The notes beneath the pieces were generated by a model. It did not search any database and was not told the origin of the DNA. It was given only the letters and a program-made list of their open reading frames with translations. From Bradyrhizobium septentrionale (lineage in GTDB: Bacteria > Pseudomonadota > Alphaproteobacteria > Rhizobiales > Xanthobacteraceae), in the NCBI RefSeq assembly GCF_011516645.4, contig NZ_CP088285.1:2126501-2190500 (forward strand): a stretch of 64,000 nt of DNA, read 5' to 3'. The stretch's first letter is position 1, and each line of letters opens with the position of its first letter. Position numbers and translations under genes: made by a program. Below are positions 54,992-64,000 of the stretch, in pieces.

Positions 54992-55693
54992 ATGCCCACA
55001 ATCGCCCTGGTCGACGACGACCGCAACATTCTTACTTCGGTCTCGATCGCGCTCGAAGCCGAAGGCTATCGCATCATGACCTACACGGACGGTGCGTCGG
55101 CGCTGGATGGGTTTCGCACGTCGCCGCCCGATCTTGCGATCCTCGATATCAAGATGCCGCGCATGGACGGCATGGAGACGCTGCGCCGGCTGCGCCAGAA
55201 GTCCGACCTGCCGGTGATCTTCCTCACCTCCAAGGATGAAGAGATCGACGAATTGTTCGGCCTGAAAATGGGCGCCGACGATTTCATCCGCAAGCCGTTC
55301 TCGCAGCGCCTGCTGGTCGAACGCGTCAAGGCCGTGCTCCGCCGCGGCCAGCCGAAGGATCCGACCGCCGCACCGAAGGAGCCGGACGCCCGCGCGCTCG
55401 ACCGCGGCCTGCTGCGGATGGACCCGGAGCGCCACACCTGCACCTGGAAGAACGAGCCGGTGACGCTCACCGTGACCGAATTCCTGATCCTGCAGGCGCT
55501 CGCCACCCGCCCCGGCGTGGTGAAGAGCCGCAACGCGCTGATGGACGCGGCCTATGACGACCAGGTCTATGTCGACGACCGCACCATCGACAGCCACATC
55601 AAGCGGCTGCGCAAGAAGTTCAAGGTGGTCGACGACGATTTCGAGATGATCGAGACGCTGTACGGCGTCGGCTATCGCTTCAAGGAAGCCTGA
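54992..55693 (+). CDS. chvI: Response regulator ChvI
   Basis: A 233-residue OmpR-type regulator with phospho-acceptor Asp52 ([12 protein letters not shown]), the receiver Lys in DFIRKPF, and a winged helix with [16 protein letters not shown] and [13 protein letters not shown]. With ChvG it controls envelope, acid-stress and central-carbon genes in Rhizobiales and is often essential. The gene order chvI-chvG-hprK-EIIA-HPr supports the name. Confidence 0.95.
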   Translation: MPTIALVDDDRNILTSVSIALEAEGYRIMTYTDGASALDGFRTSPPDLAILDIKMPRMDGMETLRRLRQKSDLPVIFLTSKDEEIDELFGLKMGADDFIRKPFSQRLLVERVKAVLRRGQPKDPTAAPKEPDARALDRGLLRMDPERHTCTWKNEPVTLTVTEFLILQALATRPGVVKSRNALMDAAYDDQVYVDDRTIDSHIKRLRKKFKVVDDDFEMIETLYGVGYRFKEA

Positions 55694-55798
55694 TCTGCAC
55701 TTCCCGGGCGGCTTGTTAACTGACAGGCTCCGCACGGCTGGGGTAAGCTCGGGCCACCATATTGCTTCGCGGGACGACATCCATACCAACCGGCAGCT

Positions 55799-57640
55799 TT
55801 GCCAGTGCTTGATCGAACGCAGCTCGAGCAGGGCCTGAACACCGAGGACGCATCACAGGTCCTCGATCACGAGGCCGTGGCCGACGACGTTGCGCAGGAC
55901 TTGGCGCAGGACGACTTGGCGCAGGACAAGGGCTGGCGCCGGCCGCTCGGTTGGCTGCGTCGCGCCGGTCAGTTCTTCTTTGCGCTGTCGTTCTCGAGCC
56001 TGACGCGCCGCATCGTCTCGCTCAACCTTGCCGGTCTCGTCGCGCTGGTCGCAAGCATCCTCTATCTCTCGCAATTCCGCGCCGGCCTGATCGAGGCGCG
56101 CACGCAGAGCCTGTTGGTCTATGCCGAGATCATCTCGGAGGCGATCGCCGCCTCCGCGACCGTCGAAGGCAATACCGTCACCATCGATCCCGACCGGCTG
56201 CTCGACCTGAAACCCGGCGAGAGTTTTGGCCAGCCGGATGAATCGGCGGACTTCTCGATCAATCCGGAGCGTCTCGCGCCGATCCTGCGCCGCCTGATCG
56301 CGCCGACCAAGACGCGGGCCCGCATCTTCGACCGCGATGGCGGCCTGATCCTCGACAGCCGCAATTTGTTTGCGCGCGGCGACGTGCTGCGCATGGAGCT
56401 GCCGCCGCCGTCGGAGAAGCCGTCGCTGTATGAGAAGAGCAAGGCCACCATCAAGACCTGGCTCAACCGCGGCGACCTGCCGATCTACCGCGAGCTCGGC
56501 CCCGAGGGCGGCAAGGGTTATTCCGAAGTGGCGCAATCGCTCGATGGCATGAAGGGCAGCGCGGTGCGCGTCACCGACCGCGGCGCGATCATCGTGTCGG
56601 TTGCGGTTCCGGTGCAGCATTTCCGCGCCGTGCGCGGCGCATTGATGCTGACCACCCAGGGCGACGACATCGACCAGCTGGTGATGTCCGAGCGCCTCGC
56701 GATCCTCAAGATCGGCGGCGTCGCTTCCGCGGTCATGATCATGCTGTCGCTGTTGCTGGCGAGCACGATCGCGGGCCCGGTGCGGCGGCTCGCCGAAAGC
56801 GCCGAGCGCGTCCGTCACCGCATCCAGACCCGCGTCGAGATTCCCGACTTCACCGGGCGCCGCGACGAGATCGGCCATCTCTCCGGCGCGCTGCGCGACA
56901 TGACCAACGCGCTCTACAGCCGCATCGAGGCGATCGAGATGTTCGCCGCCGATGTCGCCCATGAGCTGAAGAACCCGCTGACCTCGCTGCGCTCCGCGGT
57001 CGAGACGCTGCCTTTGGCGCGCAACGAGAACAGCCGCGCGCGGCTGCTCGCCGTGATCGAGCATGACGTCAGGCGGCTCGACCGCCTGATCTCCGACATC
57101 TCCGACGCGAGCCGGCTCGATGCCGAGCTGCAGCGTCAGGACATGGCGCCGGTCGATCTGCGCCGGCTGCTGACCACGCTGACCAGCGTCGCCAACGAGA
57201 CCCGGCTCGGCCACGACGTCGCCGTCGAAGCCCGCTTCGAGGGCCGCGGACCGACCGACACGCTCTCGGTGCCCGGCCATGATTCCCGGCTCGGCCAGGT
57301 GATCTCGAACCTGCTGTCGAACGCGCAATCATTCTCCAAGCCGGGCGACAAGGTGCGCATCGTCTGCCGCCGCAGCCGCGGCGAGGTCGAGGTCGTGGTC
57401 GATGATGACGGGCCCGGCATCGGCGAGGACGCGCTGGAGCGGATCTTCGAGCGCTTCTACACCGACCGGCCGCATCAGGGGTTTGGCCAGAACTCCGGCC
57501 TTGGGCTCTCGATCTCCAAGCAGATCATCGAAGCGCATGGCGGACGCATCTGGGCCGAGAACCGCCCCGGCCCGGCCGGTGAAGATGGCAAGCCCGCAGT
57601 TGCCGGCGCGCGCTTCGTGGTCAGGCTGCCGTCGCTATGA
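55799..57640 (+). CDS. chvG: Sensor histidine kinase ChvG
   Basis: A 613-residue membrane kinase. An N-terminal cytoplasmic stretch holds a short repeat (LAQDDLAQD). The first transmembrane helix (about 75-95) is followed by a periplasmic domain (about 100-295), a second helix near 300-320, HAMP, HisKA with the phospho-His in DVAHELKNPLTSLRSAVE, and an ATPase domain (SNLLSNAQSF, DDGPGI, NSGLGLSISKQI). The start is uncertain: TTG at 55799 or GTG at 55805. Its stop overlaps the hprK start by ATGA. Confidence 0.93.
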   Translation: MPVLDRTQLEQGLNTEDASQVLDHEAVADDVAQDLAQDDLAQDKGWRRPLGWLRRAGQFFFALSFSSLTRRIVSLNLAGLVALVASILYLSQFRAGLIEARTQSLLVYAEIISEAIAASATVEGNTVTIDPDRLLDLKPGESFGQPDESADFSINPERLAPILRRLIAPTKTRARIFDRDGGLILDSRNLFARGDVLRMELPPPSEKPSLYEKSKATIKTWLNRGDLPIYRELGPEGGKGYSEVAQSLDGMKGSAVRVTDRGAIIVSVAVPVQHFRAVRGALMLTTQGDDIDQLVMSERLAILKIGGVASAVMIMLSLLLASTIAGPVRRLAESAERVRHRIQTRVEIPDFTGRRDEIGHLSGALRDMTNALYSRIEAIEMFAADVAHELKNPLTSLRSAVETLPLARNENSRARLLAVIEHDVRRLDRLISDISDASRLDAELQRQDMAPVDLRRLLTTLTSVANETRLGHDVAVEARFEGRGPTDTLSVPGHDSRLGQVISNLLSNAQSFSKPGDKVRIVCRRSRGEVEVVVDDDGPGIGEDALERIFERFYTDRPHQGFGQNSGLGLSISKQIIEAHGGRIWAENRPGPAGEDGKPAVAGARFVVRLPSL

Positions 57641-58077
57641 GCGACAATTCAAGCGTGCACGCATCCGCCGTTCTGGTCGGCGAGCGTGCAGTGCTGATCC
57701 GCGGCCCGTCGGGTGCCGGCAAGTCGCGTCTCGCCTTCGAGCTGATTCTCGCCGGGCGCACCGGAGTGCTCCCGTCTGCCATTTTGGTGGGGGATGACCG
57801 TGTCTATCTCGACACAGCCGGCGAACAATTGTGGGTTCGCCCGGCACAGCAATTGGCCGGCCTGATCGAGATCCGAGGCCTCGGAATCCGCCATTGCCCG
57901 TTCGCAAATGAGGCCGTGGTGGGGCTGGTCGTCGACCTCGCGGCCGACGATGCCGCGCGGTTGCCGCCGCCGGAGGCGCTCAAGACTTGCCTTAATGGTG
58001 TTTCAATACCGCGAATTCCCGTATCGGTCGGCTTCCGACCCCTGCCCCTGGTTGTCGCTGCGCTGACGACAACCTGA
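57637..58077 (+). CDS. hprK: HPr kinase/phosphorylase (short alphaproteobacterial form)
   Basis: A 146-residue protein containing only the C-terminal kinase domain, as is normal for alphaproteobacteria. The P-loop is IRGPSGAGKSRLAFEL, and the HPr-contacting loop is near IEIRGLGIRH. It phosphorylates a serine of HPr. Translation is coupled to chvG by a 4-base overlap, tying the two-component system to the incomplete PTS. Confidence 0.92.
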   Translation: MSDNSSVHASAVLVGERAVLIRGPSGAGKSRLAFELILAGRTGVLPSAILVGDDRVYLDTAGEQLWVRPAQQLAGLIEIRGLGIRHCPFANEAVVGLVVDLAADDAARLPPPEALKTCLNGVSIPRIPVSVGFRPLPLVVAALTTT

Positions 58078-58291
58078 AAGTTCATGTCCCCGTAATCTTG
58101 CGGCCAATTGTGAGAAGGGAATTGGTAACCATATCACATCCACTATCGCGTCGGATTTTGCCGGCGCAGCCTCCCCTCTCTACCGCCAGGAACAGGGAGA
58201 CTAGCCAAGATGCCCTCTTGCGCAGGGCCTCTGGATGGTCAAAGTGGCGCGTTCGTGCGGTGCACCAAAGGGCGCCCGCGAGGAGTTTCCG

Positions 58292-58693
58292 ATGATTGGT
58301 CTAGTGCTGGTGACCCATGGGCGCCTTGCCGACGAGTTCCGAGCCGCGCTCGAACACGTCATGGGTCCGCAGAAACAAATTGAAGCAATTACGATCGGCG
58401 CCGAGGATGATTCCGATCTCTGTCGAAGCGACATCATCGAGGCGGTGAACCGCGTCGATAGCGGCGACGGCGTTGCGATCCTCACCGACATGTTTGGCGG
58501 CACGCCGTCGAACCTTGCGATCTCCTGCATGAGCCGCCCGAAGGTGGAGGTGCTCGCGGGCATCAATCTCCCCATGCTGGTCAAGCTCGCCAAGGTTCGC
58601 GAGGAGCGTTCGCTGCCCGACGCGATCGCGATGGCCCAGGAAGCCGGCCGCAAGTACGTCACGATCGCCAGCCGCGTTCTCGCAGGCAAATGA
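58292..58693 (+). CDS. PTS EIIA component, mannose type
   Basis: A 133-residue phosphocarrier with His9 (LVLVTHGRLADEF) as the phosphorylated residue and LTDMFGGTPSNLA as the family signature. No EIIB or EIIC gene is near, so it is part of a regulatory and not a sugar-transporting PTS. The start follows CGAGGAGTTTCCG. The 214-base gap before it may hold its own promoter. Its end overlaps HPr by ATGA. Confidence 0.93.
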   Translation: MIGLVLVTHGRLADEFRAALEHVMGPQKQIEAITIGAEDDSDLCRSDIIEAVNRVDSGDGVAILTDMFGGTPSNLAISCMSRPKVEVLAGINLPMLVKLAKVREERSLPDAIAMAQEAGRKYVTIASRVLAGK

Positions 58694-59016
58694 GCGGCGA
58701 GGCCCCGGGCGAGAACCAGGTCGGCCCGGGCGTGCCGGCGGGCGCCATCTCCCGTGAGCTCCTGATCGTCAACAAGCGCGGCCTGCATGCGCGGGCATCG
58801 GCGAAATTCGTCCAGATGGTCGAGCGCTTCAACGCCGAGATCTGGGTCACGCGCGGCGGCGAGACCGTCGGCGGCACCTCGATCATGGGCTTGATGATGC
58901 TCGCCGCAGGGCCCGGCACCACGGTCGTGGTCTCGGCAAAGGGCGAGGAAGCGCAGCAAGCACTCGACGCCATCGCCGAACTCGTCGCCGGCAAGTTCAA
59001 CGAGGAAGGCACGTAA
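58690..59016 (+). CDS. ptsH: Phosphocarrier HPr
   Basis: A 108-residue protein. The active histidine is His33 in NKRGLHARASAKF, and the regulatory serine region is GGTSIMGLMMLA. An extra 18-residue N-terminal tail (about MSGEAPGENQVGPGVPAG) precedes the usual start. It overlaps the EIIA gene by 4 bases. Confidence 0.94.
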   Translation: MSGEAPGENQVGPGVPAGAISRELLIVNKRGLHARASAKFVQMVERFNAEIWVTRGGETVGGTSIMGLMMLAAGPGTTVVVSAKGEEAQQALDAIAELVAGKFNEEGT

Positions 59017-59047
59017 GGACGGGCTCGCGTGCCGCGGAGTCGGTCCG

Positions 59048-59188
59048 CTCCCTCGCCCCGCGCTTGCGGGGAGAGGGTTGGGGTGAGGGGCTCTAACCGC
59101 CATGTCGGTCTACCGATAGACATGTACCCCCTCACCCGAAATTCGAGCGCGCTCGAATTTCGACCTCTCCCCGCAAGCGGGGCGAGGT
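59048..59188. repeat. Interspersed repeat, family C
   Basis: It starts CTCCCTCGCCCCGCGCTTGCG and ends CTCCCCGCAAGCGGGGCGAGG, with GAGGGTTGGGGTGAGGGGCTC and an inner hairpin GAAATTCGAGCGCGCTCGAA. It lies between the convergent HPr and glycosyltransferase genes. Confidence 0.82.
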
Positions 59189-59197
59189 AAGAGCAAG

Positions 59198-60811
59198 CTA
59201 CTTCGCCGGCGGCACCAGATAGACTTTCCAGACCGTCGATGGGCCGGGATGGCCGTTGAAGAACCGCATGGTGGTCATCACCAGCGGCTCGGCATCCCTG
59301 GCATTCTCCGCCATCCATGCCTCGCACGGCTTCAGGAACACCGGATCGGTGGTGTCGCAGACGCCGATGAAGCCGAGGCGCCTGGCCTCGTCGAGCGACG
59401 TCAACCCCGACGACCACGCCTCGCCCGGCACCAGCGACGCCGGATGATCAGGGCTGTAGAACGTCATTGGCTCGCCGATGTCGGAACGTGCGACGACCAC
59501 GGCCCAGCGCGAATGGAATTTGGCCTGCCAGGTCTCGGTGAGCTCGCGGGCGAGCTCGGAGCGCGCGGCGTAGGTCGAGGCGCCATTGTGGCTGGACGCC
59601 ATCTCCTGCGTGGCGATGCTGGGCGCAGCGATCAGCGTGGCAACCGTGGCCACGAACCAGACTGCCGTGATCGAGAACAGCGCCATGCGCGGGACGCGCA
59701 GCGAGGGGATCGCAACCAGCGCAAGCGGCACCAGGAAGAACAGCGGGATGCCCCAGTCAGTCTTGATATAGACCTCGAAAGCCAGCGCACCGAGCGCCGG
59801 TCCGATCGCGACGATCGACTGGATGATCCAGACGTTGAGCGCCTGCGGACGATTGACGCCCGGGTTGGGTCCGCGCGACCAGATCCGCGCCAGCACATCC
59901 GACGGCCGCCAGGGCACCGACCCGAGCAGCAGCGCCACGAGGCCCAGCACGACGGGAATCGCGAGCAGCCCAACATTGTGCACGATGTAGCCGATCACGA
60001 GCTGGACGTTGAGCGCGCGGCTCGACAGCGCGTAGACATCGCCGGCATAGGTGAACGGCACGAAGTTCACCTCCTCCAGCCACACCAGATGCGGAATCAT
60101 CGCCACGACCATCGTGCCGATCGCAACCCAAGGCGCCGGCGAGCGCAGGAATTGCATCCGCTGCGGATGGATCAGGGCGGCGAGCCCGATGGCGCCGATC
60201 ATCGTCACCACCCAGTACTTGGTCATCAGCGCCAGCATGCCGGCAAAGCCGAGCCAGAGACCCGATTTCACCGTGCGCTTCTCGAACGCGTTCAGATAGG
60301 CCAGCACCAGGAGCGGCAGCGGCACCAGCTGCGCGAGGTCGGCGTTGTACTTGAAGCCCTTGAAATTGAAGATCGGGTAGAGCGCGAGCATCACCACCAT
60401 GAAGAACGCACGGCGGCGATCGACGACCCGCAGTGCAATCAGCCAGCACACCACCAGCGCGAAGCTGACGGTTGCCATCGCGAGCGCGTAGGTCGACCAG
60501 TTGGTGACAGGGAATATCCTGAACCAGACCCCGGCGATCCAGCCCGACAGCGGCGGATGCTTGCCATAGCCGAGCAGGAAGCGCTGGCCCCAGGCATAGG
60601 CTTCCGCGACGTCCATGTGGACGTCCTGCGCGGCCTTGAGCCTGATCAGGATCAGCGTCCACAAGATCGCGTGGACCAGCGCAAAGCCGATCACCAGCCA
60701 CAGGCCGGTCCCGGGACTGGTTGCGCGCGAGGCAACCCATGCGGCGATCCGCCGGATCGTCAGCTTGCGGCTGGTGCGCCGGGCGGCAGGGAGGGTGGAG
60801 ACGGTCGACAT
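59198..60811 (-). CDS. ArnT/PMT-like glycosyltransferase family 39 membrane protein
   Basis: A 537-residue integral membrane protein with about ten to twelve hydrophobic segments. The first periplasmic loop carries MDVAEAYAWGQRFLLGYGKH-PPLSGW, matching the acidic DE/HPP-type active region of ArnT-like lipid-linked sugar transferases (here D, E and HPP). The C-terminal 130 residues form a soluble domain with two cysteines (GVCDTTDPVFLKPCEAWMAE). It probably transfers a sugar from a polyprenyl carrier to lipid A or another envelope acceptor. I prefer the ATG at 60811. Confidence 0.85.
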   Translation of the reverse strand: MSTVSTLPAARRTSRKLTIRRIAAWVASRATSPGTGLWLVIGFALVHAILWTLILIRLKAAQDVHMDVAEAYAWGQRFLLGYGKHPPLSGWIAGVWFRIFPVTNWSTYALAMATVSFALVVCWLIALRVVDRRRAFFMVVMLALYPIFNFKGFKYNADLAQLVPLPLLVLAYLNAFEKRTVKSGLWLGFAGMLALMTKYWVVTMIGAIGLAALIHPQRMQFLRSPAPWVAIGTMVVAMIPHLVWLEEVNFVPFTYAGDVYALSSRALNVQLVIGYIVHNVGLLAIPVVLGLVALLLGSVPWRPSDVLARIWSRGPNPGVNRPQALNVWIIQSIVAIGPALGALAFEVYIKTDWGIPLFFLVPLALVAIPSLRVPRMALFSITAVWFVATVATLIAAPSIATQEMASSHNGASTYAARSELARELTETWQAKFHSRWAVVVARSDIGEPMTFYSPDHPASLVPGEAWSSGLTSLDEARRLGFIGVCDTTDPVFLKPCEAWMAENARDAEPLVMTTMRFFNGHPGPSTVWKVYLVPPAK

Positions 60812-60825
60812 GGCCTGTGCCTGTG

Positions 60826-60869
60826 GCATGACCCGGAAAAGTGGAAAGTGGTTTTCCGAAGGGACATGC
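60826..60869. repeat. Short hairpin repeat with GCATG ends
   Basis: GCATGACCCGGAAAA and GGTTTTCCGAAGGGACATGC form an imperfect inverted repeat upstream of the glycosyltransferase gene. Its GGAAAAGTGG/GGTTTTCC core is one I recall from many Bradyrhizobium intergenic regions. It overlaps the possible 18-base N-terminal extension of the glycosyltransferase, supporting the later start. Confidence 0.5.
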
Positions 60870-60983
60870 CGAATGGAAGCGGAAGGACGATGAGTGAATG
60901 CTCACCAGCAGTTCAGCGCGCTTTAGCGCGTTTTTGTGGCGAGTGAAATCAGCTTGGCGTGAGAACGCCTCAAGCCGGCCGGT

Positions 60984-61808
60984 TCATTTTCCGAGAAGCT
61001 CCGGCCGGTACTCGAAATGCATGGTATCGTAGTGATACCATTTGCCGCCCCAGATGAATCCGTGGCGCTCGAAAATGTCGACGATCTGCTGCGGCATGCG
61101 GTTTTTGTAGGCGATTGTGCTGCCCTTGCCCGCCCACAGCCAGTAATCCGAAACTTTCAGGTTGAGGTCGATCGCAGCGGCGTAGCCATGCATGCTCATC
61201 CGGCCGGTATCGGCGACGGCGCGACACGACAGCACACCGGCGATCGGAAAGGCGGCGGCGCGCAGCGCAGGATCGAGCGCGTCGATCTCGGCCGAGACCC
61301 GCTTGAGACGCTCGGCGACGCCGTTGACCCGCGTGACCTGAACCGGCTTGCCCCAGGATCGCGGCAGCCAAATGATCGTCACCAGGTTCCGCCTGACCTC
61401 GCCCGTATTGCAGTCGCCGTACATCTTCTTGAAGAAGGCCTCGTTGCGGAAACGGCCGGGATCGGCGTTCGGGGCCGGCGGCGCCGCTGGCCCGGACGGA
61501 TAGGACAACCGCATCTGATCGAGGATCGACGCGTTGCGCAGCAATTGATCGAACGGCTTGCCGGCGACGCCGTCATCGACCGCCATCACCGTGCCGTCGC
61601 GCCAGGTGATCGTGGTGTCGTCGTGGGCGGACAGCGCGTCGGGATAGGCGCGCACCAGACGGTCGAGCAGCTCGCGTCTGTCTTGGGCATGCGCAAGTGG
61701 CGGCATCAGTGCGAGCAAGACATGGGCGCACGCCGCCCATCGCACAGCCAATCCGCGTTGCCCGGCCTGATCGATCGCCGCGACATTGGCCTCTTCAATC
61801 GCGTTCAT
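60984..61808 (-). CDS. M15-family metallopeptidase-like secreted protein
   Basis: A 274-residue protein. A hydrophobic signal segment (CAHVLLALMPPLAHAQ) ends near residue 42 after a charged N-terminus. The C-terminal half has the M15/VanY-type zinc motif: SMHGYAAAIDLN (His and Asp ligands) and WYHYDTMHFEYRPELL (His ligand), suggesting a peptidoglycan D-Ala peptidase. It starts 190 bases from lepA, divergently. Confidence 0.82.
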   Translation of the reverse strand: MNAIEEANVAAIDQAGQRGLAVRWAACAHVLLALMPPLAHAQDRRELLDRLVRAYPDALSAHDDTTITWRDGTVMAVDDGVAGKPFDQLLRNASILDQMRLSYPSGPAAPPAPNADPGRFRNEAFFKKMYGDCNTGEVRRNLVTIIWLPRSWGKPVQVTRVNGVAERLKRVSAEIDALDPALRAAAFPIAGVLSCRAVADTGRMSMHGYAAAIDLNLKVSDYWLWAGKGSTIAYKNRMPQQIVDIFERHGFIWGGKWYHYDTMHFEYRPELLGK

Positions 61809-61998
61809 CCTCGGATTCCAGCTGTTCGGCGCATACCAGGAGAAGCGAGGGTTTTGGGCCGAAAGACCTAGCAGAAACCTGCCCGAAAATCGATCGCGGC
61901 AGCCCTGACTGAAACACCCCGGTGATTCGCCGTCACAGCCCTGCAAAATACCGCAATATGGTTGCCCGCGCGGGGGTGCGGATGCTATCCCGCGCCCC

Positions 61999-63810
61999 AT
62001 GACAACTGCCCCGATTTCGAACATCCGCAACTTCTCCATCGTCGCCCATATCGACCATGGCAAATCGACCCTCGCCGACCGCCTGATCCAGATGACGGGC
62101 GGCCTGTCGGATCGCGAAATGGCGGGCAAGGAGCAGGTGCTCGATTCGATGGATATCGAGCGCGAGCGCGGCATCACCATCAAGGCGCAGACCGTCCGGC
62201 TGAACTACCGCGCCAAGGATGGCAAGGACTACATCTTCAACCTAATGGACACGCCCGGCCATGTCGACTTCGCCTACGAGGTCTCGCGGTCGCTGGCGGC
62301 GTGCGAGGGTTCCCTGCTGGTGGTCGACGCCAGCCAGGGCGTGGAGGCGCAGACGCTTGCCAACGTCTACCATGCGCTTGACGCCGGTCATGAGATCGTG
62401 CCGGTCCTCAACAAGGTCGATCTGCCCGCAGCCGAGCCCGAGAAGGTGAAGCAGCAGATCGAGGACGTGATCGGCATCGACGCCTCCGACGCGGTGATGA
62501 TCTCGGCCAAGACCGGCCTCGGCGTTCCCGATGTGCTGGAAGCGATCGTCACCCGCCTGCCGCCGCCGAAGGGCGACGCTGACGCGACGCTGAAGGCGCT
62601 CTTGGTCGACAGCTGGTACGACGTCTATCTCGGCGTCGTCGTGCTGATCCGCGTCGTCGACGGCACCATGAAGAAGGGTAGCCGCATCCGCATGATGGGC
62701 ACCGGCGCCGCCTACGACATCGAACGCGTCGGCTTCTTCACGCCGAAGATGACGCAGGTCGATGAGCTCGGCCCTGGCGAGATCGGCTTCATCACCGCCG
62801 CGATCAAGGAAGTCGCCGACACGAGAGTGGGCGACACCATCACCGACGACAGGAAGCCGGTCACCGAAATGCTGCCGGGCTTCAAGCCGGCGATCCCGGT
62901 CGTGTTCTGCGGCCTGTTCCCGGTCGATGCCGACGATTTCGAGACGCTGCGCGCGGCGATGGGCAAGCTCAGGCTGAACGACGCCAGCTTCTCCTTCGAG
63001 ATGGAGACCTCGGCCGCGCTCGGCTTCGGCTTCCGCTGCGGCTTCCTCGGGCTGTTGCATCTGGAGATCATCCAGGAGCGGCTGTCGCGCGAGTTCGACC
63101 TCAATCTGATCGCGACCGCGCCGAGCGTGATCTACAAGATGAAGCTGACCGACGGCACCGAGTTCGAGATCCACAACCCGGTCGACATGCCCGACGTGGT
63201 CAAGATCGCCGAGATCGAGGAGCCGTGGATCGAGGCGACGATCCTCACCCCCGACGAATATCTCGGCAGCGTGCTGAAGCTGTGCCAGGACCGCCGCGGC
63301 GCGCAGAAGGAGCTCACTTACGTCGGCTCCCGCGCGATGGTGAAATACGATCTGCCGCTCAACGAGGTGGTGTTCGATTTCTACGATCGCCTGAAGTCGG
63401 TCTCCAAGGGCTACGCCTCGTTCGACTATCATTTGACCGACTACAAGCCGGCCGATCTGGTCAAGATGCAGATCCTCGTCAACGCCGAGCCGGTCGACGC
63501 GCTGTCGATGCTGGTGCATCGCACCCGCGCCGAGGGCCGCGGCCGCGCCATGGTCGAGAAGATGAAGGAGCTGATCCCGCCGCACATGTTCCAGATCCCG
63601 ATCCAGGCGGCGATCGGCGGCAAGGTGATCGCGCGCGAGACCGTCCGCGCGCTGCGCAAGGACGTCACCGCGAAGTGCTACGGCGGCGACATCACGCGTA
63701 AGCGCAAACTTCTGGAGAAGCAGAAGGAAGGCAAGAAGAAGATGCGGCAGTTCGGCAAGGTCGACATCCCGCAGGAAGCCTTCATCGCCGCACTCAAGGT
63801 GGACAGCTGA
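61999..63810 (+). CDS. lepA: Elongation factor 4 (LepA)
   Basis: A 603-residue translational GTPase that acts on stalled ribosomes. G-motifs are [21 protein letters not shown] and LNKVDLP. The LepA-specific C-terminal domain ([20 protein letters not shown]) is present and complete. Single gene, divergent from the M15-like gene. Confidence 0.97.
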   Translation: MTTAPISNIRNFSIVAHIDHGKSTLADRLIQMTGGLSDREMAGKEQVLDSMDIERERGITIKAQTVRLNYRAKDGKDYIFNLMDTPGHVDFAYEVSRSLAACEGSLLVVDASQGVEAQTLANVYHALDAGHEIVPVLNKVDLPAAEPEKVKQQIEDVIGIDASDAVMISAKTGLGVPDVLEAIVTRLPPPKGDADATLKALLVDSWYDVYLGVVVLIRVVDGTMKKGSRIRMMGTGAAYDIERVGFFTPKMTQVDELGPGEIGFITAAIKEVADTRVGDTITDDRKPVTEMLPGFKPAIPVVFCGLFPVDADDFETLRAAMGKLRLNDASFSFEMETSAALGFGFRCGFLGLLHLEIIQERLSREFDLNLIATAPSVIYKMKLTDGTEFEIHNPVDMPDVVKIAEIEEPWIEATILTPDEYLGSVLKLCQDRRGAQKELTYVGSRAMVKYDLPLNEVVFDFYDRLKSVSKGYASFDYHLTDYKPADLVKMQILVNAEPVDALSMLVHRTRAEGRGRAMVEKMKELIPPHMFQIPIQAAIGGKVIARETVRALRKDVTAKCYGGDITRKRKLLEKQKEGKKKMRQFGKVDIPQEAFIAALKVDS

Positions 63811-63878
63811 GGCGCGGGCACGGACTGTCGCCAGCTTGACGACGACCGCGCCGGTCCTGCCCTAACCGAAAATCTCGA

Positions 63879-63900
63879 AAACAACCCCATGCAAAGTAGC
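63879..63900. repeat. Short dispersed repeat, copy 2
   Basis: CAACCCCATGCAAAGTAGC at 63882-63900 is identical to 19554-19572 and, like it, follows A-rich sequence. The rest of the tail after lepA (to 64000) shows no gene. Confidence 0.65.
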
Positions 63901-64000
63901 CGGAGGTGGATAGCTGACGCGCTGCCGCAAGCGCGCCTGTTGCCGACTCTTGTCCCAGCAACAAAACGCACCATGATTTGAATCGCCATGGCGCAGCGGC

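Overview
The window is a GC-rich, gene-dense chromosomal segment from an alphaproteobacterium of the Bradyrhizobium/Rhodopseudomonas group. This rests on the CYP199A-type P450, the CouR/feruloyl-CoA synthase pair, a DUF2865 protein, the ChvI-ChvG-HprK-EIIA-HPr chain, and many short palindromic intergenic repeats of several families. I saw no rRNA, tRNA, CRISPR array or prophage. One insertion sequence is present.

Left part (1-12.7 kb). An ECF sigma factor with a SnoaL-like tail and a small dimeric-barrel protein are divergent from a DHA2 efflux pump, with an 18-bp inverted repeat between them. A type II NADH dehydrogenase follows. Then comes a group that looks built for plant phenolics: a secreted tannase/feruloyl-esterase-like enzyme, a periplasmic binding protein, a CYP199A-like P450 with a divergent MarR regulator, and a feruloyl-CoA synthase with a divergent CouR-like MarR regulator.

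Nitrogen-amide locus (12.9-23.6 kb). An allophanate hydrolase (AtzF type) converges on an eight-gene minus-strand operon: peptide-type ABC transporter (binding protein, two permeases, one fused double ATPase), AtzG-, AtzE- and AtzH-like proteins, and a GntR regulator. Similar 12-bp operator-like sites lie upstream of both transcription units. The fused ATPase carries an in-frame palindromic repeat in its linker.

Middle part (23.9-43.7 kb). A DoxX-like protein and an NmrA-like reductase sit beside an HxlR regulator gene that is cut in two by a 1,444-bp IS1182-type element with a CTAG target duplication. An APH-fold kinase and an orphan UgpB-like binding protein follow. Next is a four-gene signalling unit: orphan DctP-like binding protein, membrane histidine kinase, REC-DUF3369-kinase hybrid and OmpR-type regulator. 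DNA polymerase I follows, with all four proofreading carboxylates replaced, then LysE, a GST, PyrE, a DUF2865 protein and a GIY-YIG protein gene enclosed by a perfect 33-bp inverted repeat.

Right part (43.9-64 kb). Glycogen phosphorylase, an acyl-CoA thioesterase-like protein and arginase lead to PEP carboxykinase. A secreted TPR-CHAT protein and a HugZ-like protein separate pckA from the chvI-chvG-hprK-EIIA-HPr chain. An ArnT-like glycosyltransferase, an M15 peptidase and lepA close the window.

The most unusual items are the GIY-YIG/inverted-repeat element with its non-coding relatives, the binding-protein-coupled kinase unit, the polymerase with a dead exonuclease site, and the repeat inserted inside an ATPase gene.
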